This document shows, piece after piece, positions 1-13,420 of a stretch of DNA of 64,000 nt. Every line of letters begins with the position of its first letter. Position 1 is the first letter of the stretch. The notes below the pieces were generated by a model that made no database searches, was not told the origin of the DNA, and saw nothing but the letters and a program-made list of their open reading frames with translations. Where the stretch lies: assembly GCF_021018895.1 (NCBI RefSeq), contig NC_079381.1:12897001-12961000 (forward strand). The letters are read 5' to 3'. The position numbers and the translations under genes were made by a program. This stretch comes from Seriola aureovittata (taxonomy: Eukaryota > Chordata > Actinopteri > Carangiformes > Carangidae).

Positions 1-479
1 TGAAGTGCTTTTGGTTAAAAAAAAACTAACAAAACCATAACCCTGTGGAGTGGGTGCAAGAAAGTTTTTTTTCTTTTTTTTTTGTCAGCACTCAAGGAAA
101 TGGTTTTGCAGCCAAGTCAGCAAGGAGGAGGAAACAGTTTATGATAACTCAAAATCACCCTCAGTGGAAAAGACAAGTAGTCGAGGCAGAGTTAATTGAA
201 TTGAACAGTGTATGTTTATGTTCCCTATGAAAATAAATGGTCTGCAGGTTTTTATTTCAGTGCTGCTGTTTGTGGGCATCATCTTCATCAAGTTACACAC
301 TTTGCAAAATGAAATATATAAAGATCTGTAGTCAATATCTGCAGTATTTGAATTATCATGTTACATTCTTACTTTGACACATATATCATAAATATTAATC
401 TTATCACAAGGAGAGTTAAGGTGTTCTTCATCTTCTTGTTCACTTTTCCTCTCATCATCATTTTGTCTTTTCTTTACAG
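1..479 (+). other. Intron of tmem120b upstream of its first visible exon
   Basis: This stretch is AT-rich and ends in a pyrimidine-rich tract and the AG acceptor at 478-479. No coiled-coil coding segment like the N-terminus of TMEM120 proteins is visible, so the first exon or exons should lie upstream of the window. Confidence 0.6.
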
Positions 480-3400
480 GTGTGCAAAAGCATGTGACGA
501 GAAAGACCTGAAACTCATAACAGACATCAAAACGCAAATCAAAGATAAAGAAAATGTGTTCTTTGACATGGAAGCATATTTGCCAAAGAAGAACGGGTCA
601 GTACTTTTTCATGTCGGCAATTCATCACAGACAGTGAATTTTATTTCTCATATACATTCATGTGTATATTTTTGCTTTGTTTCGTTTCCAGGCTGTACTT
701 GAATTTGGTCCTGGGCAATGTGAACGTAACGCTTCTCAGCAACCAGGCAAAGTACGTGACGCACTCTGCCGTGAGGACGGCCTGAAAAGACACTTTACAC
801 TCTGGATTTTGTCCATGTTTATGGTCAGCCGCTCATTTTCTCTTCTCGTCTTCTGATTATTCACATAGATTTGCCTATAAAGATGAGTATGAGAAGTTCA
901 AGCTATATATGACGATAATCCTGATGTTTGGAGCCATAACCTGCCTCTTTTTTCTCAACTGTCGGTGAGTTTATGTTTTCCCCTCAAGCATATTTGTTAT
1001 TGTTGTTGATGTTGGCACTTATTAAAGTGTGGCTCACTATTTTGCTCTCTTTGTTTTGTTTAGTGTCACTGATGAAATCTTCAACTTTTTGCTAGTGTGG
1101 TACTACTGCACATTGACCATAAGGGAAAGCATCCTCATGAGCAATGGCTCCAGGTGTGTTGTGCTGTTAATTCAGATATGCTACAGTCAGCTGAAACTGT
1201 GAAGTAAAACCACTGGAGCGCTTCTTCTTGATTTTTTTTTTTTTTTGTTTCTTTTTGTTTCTTTAATTGAAGATAAAATTTATGATTTCCCCTCAGTAAT
1301 TTTTGTTAAGTGCTTGCTGAATTCCTGAAGTAACAGTTGTAACTTGTTTACCTGTCTTTCCTTCATCTCGTCACATACTCTCCTCATGCTTTCCAGGATC
1401 AAAGGTTGGTGGGTGTCTCATCATTATGTATCCACCTTTCTGTCAGGTGTGATGCTTACCTGGTGAGTTTTTGTCTTTGATTCCTTAGTGTCACATTGTT
1501 CCAGTGATCGAATTTGAACGTCTGTTCAGACATGTCCAAGTTAGCGACTGCTGAGGCAATAAGGCTACTGTGTGAGTGTAATTTTTGTGTAACTTTGTGT
1601 CTTTTCACAGGCCGGAAGGCCCCATGTATCAGATGTTCAGAAGCCAGTTTCTTGCTTTCTCCATCTATCAGAGTAAGAATTTTAAATCTTTTTACTAGAC
1701 TTTGTGGGAGGTTTCATTTGTGTGTACGTTTGTGGGCTCTCTGAGGTGTGGGTGGCAAAGGGTAATGTTAAAATTTGTTTACACTAGGGTTGAGGTTTGA
1801 TGTCATGCCAGTGTTGAATCTGCACATCAAATCTGTTCAGGTAGTTTTATTGGTGGGAGACAGTTTTTTTTTTTTTTTTTCTGTTAAAATAATGTGTCAC
1901 TTTTTAGCACTGTGCTGGGCCTACCTGAAGAAGAGCTGGTTGCACGGGCGACAGTAGGTTGTGCGTGCCATGTAACAAACATAGGATTTCACTGTTTTTT
2001 TGTTGTTGTTGTTGTTGTTGTAACCACATTCTGACACATCTGAGGCGCTCTGCCAAGTTCACTCAAGTTCAGGCCGTGTACTAAATAAGCCAGTTCATTT
2101 CTTGATTAATTGATAAACTGTTTGTCTATAAAATGGCAGAAAATAATAACATGCCTAATATAATTTCCCACAGTCCAAGCTGATGTCTCCAGATGTCTTT
2201 GTCTGGCTAACAGTCCAAAAACCAAATTGATTCAGTCAACAAGAAAAATTGTACAAAAAAAAATTAATACTAAAATTGCCAAAGATGACACAACTCCGCA
2301 AAGCTGGAGAGCCTTTCAAAATGCAGTTATCCATCCTCTGTACTCATGATGAAGACTTTTCAACTGGTCCACAGATGTATACTGTTCATACTAGATTTCG
2401 AAACTCTCTTCCCATGTTGGATGCTGTCACTCTGTAGAACCAAGCTATGATAGTGCACCGAGGCCAGAGCAGGTCAAGGGCAGGATCACCTGCAACATAC
2501 ATTTGTCACGTAACAGTGAAATATCCTTGATATTGTCACATTTAAGCTGGTGAATGGAGATGTCATTAATTACATACACATACATTTTTAGCATGAATTA
2601 TAATATGCTTCTGCGAACAAGCAAGGCCTTCTGTGAAAATGTCTTGTCACCAAAATAGAGAAGTGAAGTCGTGTCACATACTGGTGGTTACAGTCATTGT
2701 TCAGTATATCACATGCAGACTCATAATGTGACATATAGTGTGATGGGGCTCTCTGGTATGGGAAGTCAAATGTTTAAGTAGTACAGAAAAAGAAAGAGAA
2801 ACCTCACCTGACAAATTCAGGTTAAACTGAGATCATCTTTGTTGTGTTTTTTTTTTTTTAGGGCAGAATGACCTCATTTCAATGTGTAAAGCTTCACATT
2901 ACAGGCTTCTGTTTACTTTGTTTTTTACCCACATTTTATGGGGAAGGTAACGGATGTTAATCTAGTGATTGAGGCATGAAGTAGGTCATCCGAACCTCAT
3001 TGATCTGTTCACGTTAATTGTGCAGTAATCTGTAAATTGTGTGATCCATTGGTCCTGCAGGCTTTGTTCAGTTCCTTCAGTATTACTACCAGAGCGGCTG
3101 CTTATACCGGCTGCGAGCTTTGGGAGAGAGGAATCAGCTGGACCTCACAGTGGGTAAGTTGTAAGCTATTCTGGGTGGTAGTCATTTCATTCGTTTGAAC
3201 TCTTGAGCCATCTGTAACGCCATGTCTGTAAAGAAAGAAAAAAAAAAATAGGGCAAAGGTGAGAGATGGAGACAGTTGTTAACATCACAGTGCTGCCATG
3301 TCGGAGTAACTCGAGTAAGGTCTCAGTGGATTTGCTGCTCAAACCATCTTTAATGTCAGAGAGGACTGACACCACAGCGATCGTTTGTGTAGTATTTTGT

Positions 3401-4447
3401 GTCATGTTGTCCCAAGGTCACTGTTACAGTTCCTCTGTGTCTCTGCAGAGGGATTTCAGTCCTGGATGTGGAGAGGCCTCACTTTTCTTTTGCCATTCCT
3501 CTTTTTTGGCCATGTAAGTCAAAACAAAAGTTTTTCTTCTATTTTGTTCAATATCGAACTAGAGCTTTATCACCTTACTCCAATATTTTTAAAATCATGA
3601 GCACATTGCACAAGATCATGTAAGCTCCTCGGTCAGTGCCACATTCTTTATTTGTTATTTGATCTGTATTAAGTGCACTTAAAATGTTTCTGTTTTAAGA
3701 GCATGTAGTTCAACAAATGTACTCTTTTTGATATCGACTGTATCGGCTGAGGAGAAAGGTGTGGACCAAACGGAAATTAGCTTCTGCAATGAGTGTGCAG
3801 CAACTTTATGAAAGATAATGCCTCCTGTTCGTTTTCAGTTTTGGCAGCTGTACAACTCAGTGACCCTGTTTCGCTTGGCAGGACATGAGGACTGTAAGGA
3901 GTGGCAGGTAAGGATTTCATTGACAGGTCTATCACTTAAATGTCAAAAGACATGTTGAGGCAGAGTTTTAAAAAAAGACTTATTTTGACAGGCTTTCTGT
4001 AAAGAATAATCCATGCATTTTGCCTGTCTGTATTTAAGCAGTGTCCACAAATGCACAGTTGGGGCCATAATGAGAGTTTGCACTATTAGTTGTTTAAAAG
4101 TTGTATCTACTTTTTACCAGATGTGCAGCCTCATGGTGCACACTTGCTTGACTTGGTTTCTGGACACAAATAAACTTGAAGTGAAGTCAGGTGCAGTGTT
4201 TGGAAGACTTTTATCTCCACCTGCCTCAACGTGTCCCAACCTTACAACATTTCAAAATACAAATGAAGTTATAAAATTACATGTCACGACTTGTTTTGAA
4301 ATCAAACACTGTTTCCCTGTTTCGTTTCAGGTATTTATGCTGGCACTGACATTTCTCGTCCTATTCCTGGGAAATTTTCTTACCACAGTAAAAGTTGTCC
4401 ACCAAAAAATTCAGAAAAACCAGGAAAAGGTGCAAAAAAATGACTGA
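480..4447 (+). CDS. tmem120b: Transmembrane protein 120B, 5'-truncated by the window edge
   Basis: Ten coding exons can be read in one frame: 480-596, 692-751, 869-964, 1064-1153, 1397-1462, 1611-1672, 3061-3153, 3449-3513, 3839-3907 and 4331-4447 (TGA at 4445). All introns are GT-AG. The roughly 278 residues present match the TMEM120 family over its whole membrane part, including [72 protein letters not shown] and [20 protein letters not shown]. The family has about 340 residues, so the N-terminal coiled-coil part (about 60 residues) must lie before base 1; I found no such exon in 1-479. TMEM120 proteins are multi-pass nuclear-envelope/ER membrane proteins that bind coenzyme A and are linked to adipocyte differentiation; a mechanosensitive channel role has been proposed for the A paralogue and is disputed. 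Paralogue B is chosen because rhof and setd1b follow, as in human 12q24.31. The C-terminus is lysine-rich (KVQKND). Confidence 0.93.
2000..2020. repeat. (TTG)n microsatellite in a tmem120b intron
   Basis: A short run of about seven TTG units follows a T stretch inside the 1.4-kb intron 1673-3060. The rest of that intron shows no coding or RNA feature that I can support. Confidence 0.85.
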
Positions 4448-6360
4448 GACTCATCGAGACACCACAGATTCCTCAAACGGCCAGTAATTCTGAAGCAACA
4501 TGCACAATCGCTTGTTAGACTGACCACAGTACGGTCAGGCCGGGAGACGACCAAGCTGAAACCACTGTTTCTCTCAGGCTTTGAGTACAACAGCGGCGTC
4601 CAGCCAGAGTTATCTGGCGAACAGGCTTTTGCTTTCTAATGACTCGTCGTTGTTGTTGATGTTGCTGCTCAGTCGGTCCCAACACGCAAAGTGTTGTTCA
4701 CCTCATAGATGAACAGTTTGTCGCTTTATCCTGTACATAAAAAGTGAGTGGAAAGGATGCGTTTTATTTGGGTGTTTGTGTCAGTGCATGAATCTGTCTG
4801 AGAGCCTTTGTTCAAATCATATGCAACTAAAAGAGGGCAGGTAGCATCAATGAACAGAGCAGAATATAGTTTGCCTTTGAAGACCTAACGTCTGTCATGT
4901 ACATACTTCATACTTCTGTGAAGTAGTAACAGTCAAACTGTCTCTGGCTCGAACTAACTTGGACACGTTCAATTCGGCACTGCGGCGTAGTCGTCACCTC
5001 CTCGTTGTGCTATTTCACTGCTAAATCGTTTTTTTACTAGACTTTTATTCTCAGAAATTACAAATGTAGGTCTTTCCAATTTAAAACAAAAAAAAAACAA
5101 AAAAAACACAAACCTGATACTTGACTGCCCAGAGTTACCTTCAGTTTCATGGGGGGGAAAAAAGTCTCCATGTGGTATATTTTTTCCAGTCTGGAGTCAG
5201 CGCCTGCTCTGTTTTTGTTTTCTTTCTTCCTAGAAAGACACAGGACGACAAGGGAATGCAACACTGTTGTTCCCTTCAGGCAGTGGTTACAAAAGACATA
5301 AATGTTTATGTATGATCCAATGCCTAAACGTGGTTATAAGTCACATGAACAAAAACTCTCTTAAAAAAAACTGTTCCCATTGAGGATTGAAGGAGGTTTT
5401 CATGTGAGCTCCTTCCTAGCAATTTCAACTTTTATCTTCTCATTAACATAATGCTAACGAACTGTAGTATATGCCTAGGTTTATCATGTTTCACTAATGG
5501 TCTAAATTTTTACTGGTATAAGAAGAGCTTCAAGCTTATTAAACATTTTATCACAAAGGTTTAAATTCAGTTTAACACTTGAAGTCCATGCACAGTGGAT
5601 TTGTCATCACTGTGCTGCCAGGTCCCACTTTGTTCTGTAATGTTGCATAAATGTATTATGATCAAAACGCTGCTATTGGCACTGGTACTGTAAGACTATG
5701 ATACACAATGATGATTAATAATGTGCTGGATTATAGTTTTCCTTATTCCAATCAACACACTGAATTTAATATGTCTACAAATTAATTTATGGCCAATTCT
5801 GGGGCTTTTGCTCTAGTTCACTGTAGTTTTGTCTGGTTCACATTTCACGCTTGTTTGAAAGTATTACACAAGAGTCTTTTTGTTTTTTCAGCGGCGGGTC
5901 AGGTGGGTTCAAACAGACAGCTGTAGTGGTGTCAGGTCTCTGTTGCCTTATTCTCCCTCTGGTCTGTCACAGCAAAAAAAAAAAAAAAACCCTGCTCCTT
6001 TTTATTTAGAAAATCCAAAGACTTTGGCGTTACATTTCTCTACCTTTTTTTTTTTTCCCACTCATGCAGTCATGGTCCTGAAGAGAATCACAGTATTTAT
6101 GTGTCACTTTTATTGAGGGAAAATTGAAGCATGTTGAGTTACAGACCAAAATGTTACATTTGATGCGAGAGCTGCCAGAATGCACAAAACAACTTCCTCG
6201 TTTTTATGACGTATCTGATGTTAAACAATGTTTTCATCGTTCATTTCAAGACTGTAACTGGTCCCTGAAAAAGATCAGTAACAAGAGACAGTTGACAATT
6301 TCTCTATCTGTGTACATTGTTGTAAAAAAAATATTAATAAACACCTAATAAAAAAAAAAA
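4448..6360 (+). other. tmem120b: Probable 3' untranslated region of tmem120b with poly(A) signals
   Basis: No gene is visible between the tmem120b stop codon and the convergent rhof gene. The stretch is AT-rich and ends with an AATAAA hexamer at 6336-6341, closely followed by a second one and an A run at about 6345-6364. This is consistent with a 3'UTR of about 1.9 kb. The transcript end is inferred from the hexamers only. Confidence 0.55.
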
Positions 6361-7128
6361 AAAGAAATTTAGCTTTTCCTGTTTCTTGTGCAGACACAAA
6401 CTGTGACACATTCCAGTTTTTCAACACTAGTGGGCGCTGTTGGTAAAGGTAAGAGCCCTGTTTGAGTTGATGCAGTTTCAAAACAAATTCCAGCCCAGTT
6501 TTTTTGTTTTACTGGAAATGAACTAACCCTGTTGGGTGTTTATCAAGTTTTTTCTTGTTCTTCTCAATACTTTTAAAGCTACAGTGCCATTATAAGTAGA
6601 ATTTCATCAACTATTTTATCAGGGCATTTTGTTACCAGCAGATTTTGAATCAGATCTTGAACTGACACTATAAAAACTTAGAAGTTGCAAAAAAATCCAA
6701 GTTGACATTACTTTGACAGTTGACAGAATCTTTTGTTCAAATTCCTCCAATAAATATACTTTCCAGTGAAACACATTAGTTTGCAAACGGTGCAAAGTTT
6801 TGTAATAGAAAAAATATATAGAAAACAACATTCTTATAAAATAGTGAAAAATACATTTACTAAAAGCATTTCAAGTCGTATACCACGTTAGAAAATCTCC
6901 ACACTGCAGCTTCTTGCAAAATTGTCTTTCCTGTTGCGTCATTTTTGTTTGACGGTAAAGGGAGACGCGCTCATGATTCACTGGGGCCCACACCTCCAGT
7001 GCACCAAACTGTTTCCACATCTGTCTGAATTGGTTACTGAATCTCCAACCACTCTGAAAACGTGAGGCCATCACCCGTGGCGCTCGCCTGTAGGAGAGTG
7101 GAGTCCTCAAGCCTCTGCTCTTTTGACT
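6361..7128 (-). other. rhof: Convergent intergenic segment and probable rhof 3'UTR
   Basis: No coding feature is visible between the end of tmem120b and the rhof stop codon. The part next to the stop codon is presumably the rhof 3'UTR on the minus strand. I could not place its poly(A) site with confidence. Confidence 0.4.
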
Positions 7129-9790
7129 TCATAAAACCACACATTTCCTCCTCCTTTTACAGTTCTTTAGTTTTCGATTGAAGGCCAAAGCTTTTTTGGT
7201 GGCCTCTCGGAAAATGTCTTCCACGTTCTCCTGATACTTTGCTGAGCACTCGAGGTAGAGCTCTGCATTCATCTGCTGCCGGGTCTCCTCACCCTACACC
7301 CAAAACCAACCCAACATCAATACCAAGAATTAGACTGTGTGACTGTGATATAAAGGTGATAAAGACAGAAAAATGTTCATTTGCAATAAGTCTATTATGC
7401 ATTGGAACCGCAGCAGGGTTAAATGTGGTCGTAGGTTCTGGTTAGGCTGCGCTTGCACATTGCAGTTTACATCCTGTAACCTCAAGCAGCGGTTTTCATA
7501 GACGAGTAAATGTCTGCACGCTTTGTCTTACCTGTGTGTAAGAGATGGGAGCCAGATTCATGGCCTTCAGTTTCCTTGAACACTCTTTGTCTTTCCTGAG
7601 GTCAGTCTTGCAGCCAATCAGGATGACCGGGATCTCCCGACAGAAGTGCTTCACCTCTGGGAACCACTGCGTTAAAAAAAAAAAAAAAAAAAAATTAAAT
7701 GTCTCACACACTGGTTTGAGATACGATATATCTTTTTAACATTAGGTTAACATTTTTCTCTTGGCAACATTCCTCAGACTGTAAGCACTGAGGAGAGAAA
7801 GTGCCTGCACAGTGTTGAGTCCTACCTGCATGCACGAGGTCAATGTCCGTGATTGCATGAGTTAATCATAGCTAAAGGAATGCAGCCAACACAAACACAC
7901 CAGGCTCCTAACAATCATTTACAATCATTCAAACAGTAAACTTGAAACTCCAGTTGAACAGTCACAATCTCGTTTCTGTTCACCTGCATGTGAATCGTGG
8001 CATGTTGTTAATGTCCTGTAGAGTGATTACCTTTATCAGGACATTCTCAAAGCTGACGGGGTTGGTCACATCAAAGCAGACCAGAATCAAATTGGCCTCT
8101 TGGTATGAAAGCGGCCGTAGTCTGTCATAGTCATCCTGTCCTAAAAATAAAATAAAACAAAAGTGTGAAATATGTGTTAGGTGATAAATGCAGAAGTGTG
8201 CAAACACCCATAAATTACTTCTTATGTGTGTAAATGCTGGGCAGGATTTCAAAAAAAAAAAAAAAATGGTCTAAACATCAAGATGCAACATATGTTTCAA
8301 AGTTGGTGTAGATGTAGAAAACCACATCCTGGCTTCAGCTTCCTTTACCACTGATGTAAGGCAGCCTGCTGCAGTTATACAGAAGATAAGTTGCCACTCT
8401 GTCATGGGTTTTCCTGAAAACTGTCCAGTTAACATAGGAACTTTATGTTTTATCTCCCACAGAAATACCACAGGTTGTGAGATACACGTCAGCTTTGAGG
8501 TGAACTCAGTGTTGTTTAGGTACTACTAATACAAGACGGTGCCATTTTTGAAAACCCTTCTGTGCCAGACATTTGGTGTTTAATTTTGTTAAATCCTAAA
8601 TAAATAATACCAAAATAAATGAGAGCAATATTAGATCAGAGACCTTAATGACTGACAATCTGACTGGTGTTACCCTGACACTTTTTTCAATCAATACTTC
8701 AGAATTAACGTTCTAACTTAGAAGTGATCTATTGTACTTTAATAAAATATAACACTCAAATATCAGGCTGGCTCTAATATTAGTCAATGGCTAAAATAAA
8801 AATACAATCCCAGCTGTTTGAAGTCACAGTGAAGTGTAAAGAAAAGTTGTCTCCATAGCAGCTTGTTAATAGTTACTAATATGCAAACAATTAGTTCCTG
8901 AAAGATGCTTTTGATGTTGCTCTGACGTTAACATCGACCTTTACCACTTCCTCTGTGTCTCTCAGTGTCAGGACAAACAAGATAAAGACAGAATGCACTA
9001 CAGTGTTAGGATGCCTGAATTTTATTTTCTTAAAAGATAAAAGCACTATGAAATAATGACCCCTACGGCAGAAACATCAACACTGACGTCTGAGTCAGTA
9101 TGTGTGCTCTTTATCTGCACAATGTTTCTATTATATTCCATCCAGTGGACACAGTGTGTGGTCACTGCTCATCATGCTCAAAACCCTGTTGTCTTCTTTT
9201 CACTTGATGTAAAATGTACTGCACTGAGACTGATAACTGATTCATGGAGGTGATTTTTGATATGGAGACTTACCAGCTGTGTCATACAGGTTGAGCTGTA
9301 TCTCTTTTCCTCCCAGAGAGATAGTGGTGACATATTTTTCGAACACTGATGGCGCATATTTCTGTTTTTGACACACAAGAGAAAGACGTAGATTTTATGG
9401 TACAACTATGTTTGACATGTGTTGTCATTTCTGCACAATTTAAGCTACATTATTAAATTAGTTAACCCTTTAATATATGGATTCAGCTCACATTAATACA
9501 CGTACTAAATTAGGTTTGAAAAACGGGAGATCAGATGTTCAAATGTTAACATTATTTCAGTCTTTCGCTGGATAGAAAAATTATATGTGTACTAACAAAT
9601 TAATATACAATATTAAGAGATGCGCTACAATACATGACATTGAAGCACCTCTTACCTCTGGAAAATCACCCTTAGCATAAACCATCAGAAGAGATGTTTT
9701 CCCGCAGCCTCCATCTCCAACAATCACAATTTTAAGTTCTTCTCCCTTTTTTGCGTTACCATTACGAGTCCCGGCACCGTTTTGTGTCAT
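7129..9790 (-). CDS. rhof: Rho-related GTPase RhoF (Rif), complete
   Basis: Five exons on the minus strand give 210 residues: 9656-9790, 9274-9361, 8031-8140, 7532-7666 and 7129-7293 (stop TGA at 7129-7131). The ATG at 9790 is the first in frame and gives a length close to the 211 residues of human RHOF. Visible motifs in order are the P-loop GDGGCGKTS (about residues 25-33), switch [10 protein letters not shown], switch II DTAG followed by [12 protein letters not shown], the base-specificity motif CKTD, the Rho insert region, ECSAK, a polybasic stretch KNCKRRRK and the CAAX box CVVL, which predicts geranylgeranylation. Serine instead of threonine in switch I is characteristic of RHOF among Rho proteins. 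RhoF is a plasma-membrane switch that drives filopodia and stress fibres through diaphanous formins. It converges tail-to-tail with tmem120b, as in human. Confidence 0.96.
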
Positions 9791-12520
9791 TTCGCCTCCA
9801 AACAGGTCAAACAAGTGCCAGGCAGGACAGGGCTGAAGATACTCCCTCTGGATTTAAGTCAAATACATGGCAAAGCCAGATGAATCTATATTTGGAAAGG
9901 CTGAGATGATTTGCAGGCAGTGTCGGGAGAGAGGAACAGACAAGCCTCATGTTTTACCAGGTAACTGTTCACCACTTCCTGTTCCTGTCTCACTGAAACT
10001 GTTTCCAATAGACCACCCTACAGCTCTCTACCGTCCTATTGCCGGTCTTCTCACTGAAGCAGCATCTCTGTGTACAAATAGCGCAGCAGCTGAGTTGCAC
10101 ATGTGGAGGTTCTGAGTCCGCCTGTTCCAACTTCCTCTATTGTTTGTGCTTGCCTTTTTCATTCTATGGGTGGGTACTCAATCTGAAGTACTGCCTCTAT
10201 CCACAGAAGTGTGCGTGTGAGATAAGGCTGCAAATGTTCAGTCCTAATGCTGAGGATAAGTCAACAAGTTTTGTTGAGACAGGCAGTAATCACTACACTG
10301 GATTCTTATCCGTGAAGTCATGTGTTACCTGGAGACGGTCTGATGACAGTGAATGGGCTGAATTAGTGACTTGTACCTCCATTAGAGCTTCTTATGTTTG
10401 TGAATTTGTTTTCTCAGAAACAAACACAGGTAAAAGCACTGCAGCCCCCTCTTCCTTCTGAATGATGAAGCACAAATGATAACATGGCCTGTGATAAACC
10501 AGATCCTTCAATACAATACAATACCTATATGCATTTTGTTTTGGGTTGCCGACCCTTTTCATTGTGAGGTGTGAAAGTTTGAATCTTTATGGAATACTCC
10601 TTTAAAGGTAAAGGTAAATATCAGTATCTCATAATATAGAATATAAGTATAAAATTGTAATTTATTCAATTTAATAATATGAATTTAATAGATTTAAATA
10701 ATGTTTTATACCACTCAAAAAGTATTTGACTGTGTTATTGTTAAAACATGATGCTATGTTACTATCAAGGAAAGTGTTTTCCATTCTCGTGATAATTTTG
10801 AATCCACGGGGGTAGTTACAAGGAAGATGTCAGTCACACTCCTCTGTTCAGTCTGTATGGCTGAACACGGCAGTGACATCACAGGTTGGGCGTCAGGAAT
10901 GACTTTTCTCTCTCGGTCCAGGGTGTAATTTACCGGCATCTTATCCAGCAGCAAACTCATGAAATTAGCAAAATAAAGGGACTGAGTTGAAGATAACATT
11001 GGGGGAGAATGTGTGTCACTTAGCACTACATCACTACACTACTAGAAGATGTTTTTTAAATGGGAAGCTAAAGCAGAGAAGCTGCTTTAGGGTGTGACAA
11101 ATAATTTATAAGCAATGACACTAAATGAGATTTCCCTTCAACAACATCTCTAATCAGGAATGAAAGATACAAATTAAGCCAAATGGACATGCAGTGTATT
11201 CTCTGTAATTACCTATAGACATTACATTACATGCAATAACATACAATTTTTGATATTAAGTTTGGGAATATGCTCCAACCATGCTAATAGTTAGTAGGTA
11301 GTAGGTAGGTTATAGTGGGTGTCAGGAGAGAGCAGGTCAAACAGACTGAGCATGCATAATCAGAATACATAAAAATGATTATTTCAAGGTTATTCTTGAC
11401 TCAGTGTCTATAACATTTTTTCTGTCATTAAGGCAGACAAAGTCAAACCAGCGTAGGCTACAAGGTCAAATTTGAGGTTTAAATTTCAGTCACTGGTGAG
11501 AAAGGATGCAGTTAGTTGGTGCAGAAAATTTGAGCAAGCTGTCCCTTTAAGAGGATAAGCTGACACTGCCCTTCACTGTGTCTATTTTAAGAAACATGTA
11601 ATCTTTCAAGTATTTTGCCTGAAAACATATGCACACATACTGGAACAACTAAATGAGAATCTCACCTCCTACAGCCATATCGACCTGCAGCATGAACTAT
11701 GTTCACTGTGTATTTTAGTGTAGTGTGTATTCAATATGTCATGACAGGCTAAAATACTGTTTAAAAATATAGGCCTAATATAATGTCAAGTTTTAAAAAA
11801 ATTGCAGTGTAAGTCCATCAAAAATACAACAATCTGCTTCAGTTTCCACAACAACAAAACAAAAATGAGTGTATAGTCTATTTATTTAAGCATCTCAGAA
11901 ACACAGACAGGTGATAGTATTGCCAAGTGAAAGAGACTAAATGACAAACCATACTGTGGAATATTACACTAGTAATACACTAACATGCAGATATTTAAGA
12001 GCTAGAAAGAAGAAGAGCTGATGTTTCAAATAAAACAAATACAGTACCACCAATCTGCATGAAAAATCCTTGAATAAGCAAGTGTACCCATAAATAATCA
12101 AAAAACACAAAGCGCAGAGGATACCTCATTTGATTCAGGGAACAATCCGTCAGAATAAAAGGCTGGTCTTACAATGAAAAACAGAGAGAGAGTGCATGTG
12201 GCAGTTTGTCAGCCTGCCTGGTTTTTCTGACTCCAGAAAAATAGCCATACACCGTTCTCGTGTGCCCCATATGCTTTTACAATACGGTACTGTGTAGCAC
12301 AAGCTATGAAAAATTGCTCTAGCCCATAATAATCTAAAAAAAGGAGTGCTTGTTTGACTCACGAGGTGAAACTGGTAGTATAACACATTAATAACCCTAT
12401 AAAGGATATTAAATTGTCCTGTAGGTGTACAAAATATCCATACATGTAAAGCCCCCTTTCATCAATTAATAAACAAAGAACAATTGTCAAAAATAGTTAT
12501 TCGCCGTGCAGAGAGACAGC
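9791..12520. other. Upstream flank of rhof without a recognisable gene
   Basis: The first few hundred bases should hold the rhof 5'UTR and promoter on the minus strand, but I see no clear TATA box or CpG cluster that fixes a start. The remainder is AT-rich, and its short open frames have no family resemblance. No RNA gene or mobile element could be supported. Confidence 0.4.
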
Positions 12521-12529
12521 TGTCCTGCA

Positions 12530-13420
12530 GAAGAGAGGCCAATCCTCTGTGTGGAATATTCCAGTCTGTCAGCGGCGCGCAATGTGGAATGGCGCAACCC
12601 ACCGGGGAGGAGTTGTTTTTTTTAACAAAGGCCTATAAATAACCTCATTAAAGGATTTGAACGCAAAAGTCCCAACTAATGTTAAATGTTCACTACTGTA
12701 ACACAAATAAAATCTCCACAATTTTGCCCCCATTACACTGGGGGGTGGGGGTCTATCAGGTTTGAGAGAGTGGAACGGTGTCTACAGCCTCGTGACCTGC
12801 AAATGGAGGAGTGCGCGTACTTGGCAGCCGGAGCGAGGAGTGGATATCTCGAAAAACAGGCCTCTGACACACCGACTACGGTTTTTCCTGTGTCCTCAAA
12901 CGCACTGTACACACACCACAACACAGCACGCAAAAGGCACAATGTAGTGGCACACCTGGAGACCCCTTTTGACGCAAACGAATAAAGACCCCCCCCCCCC
13001 CCCCTCCCTATTTTCAACTCCTTCGCCGAACAAGCGGTAGAATCGCATCTTGTTTGTTTGTATTATCTGGTCTAAGCACTTAAAACACACGATGACGGTG
13101 ATCCAACGATCTTTGTCTCGAGCCAGAGAGAGTGCAGACGCGGAAGCCCGAAGCACCCCCCGGTGTTATTTTCACCCAGATACAAAACTACAGGGCTGCT
13201 GCAGAGGATTCCTGTTGACCTTATATGGCAGTGCGGGGGGTGCTGCAACACGCTCGAGCTCTCATGGCAACCGTCCAGAGCTCTCGGATTACTGCCGTTG
13301 CCAGGGCGAGTCAGCCCAGCAACCGACTCTGAATGCGTTTAATAACGTTTCCTTCCTCGTACGCACTGTCGACTGTTTTTCTTCTTTTTTTTTAAGTTCT
13401 TGTGAAACATAAACCATTTC
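12530..13420. promoter_or_regulatory. CpG-bearing segment with a CArG box between rhof and setd1b
   Basis: Against an AT-rich background this segment is visibly richer in CG dinucleotides, for example gcggcgcgc near 12,572 and several around 13,085-13,330. It contains CCTTATATGG at 13,219-13,228, a perfect match to the serum response factor consensus CC(A/T)6GG. It also holds a 16-base C run at 12,989-13,004. No open frame here resembles a known protein. In human a long non-coding RNA (LINC01089) lies between RHOF and SETD1B, so a non-coding transcript or an upstream promoter is possible, but this is only position-based inference. Confidence 0.35.

Noticed and set aside
9581..9814. Upstream extension of rhof to 9,814
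   Set aside because: The codon there is TTG, not ATG; the first in-frame ATG is at 9,790 and gives the expected length.
12686..13412. Open frames of about 90-120 codons in the CpG-bearing segment
   Set aside because: Overlapping frames on both strands are open because of composition; none resembles a protein family or has good splice signals.
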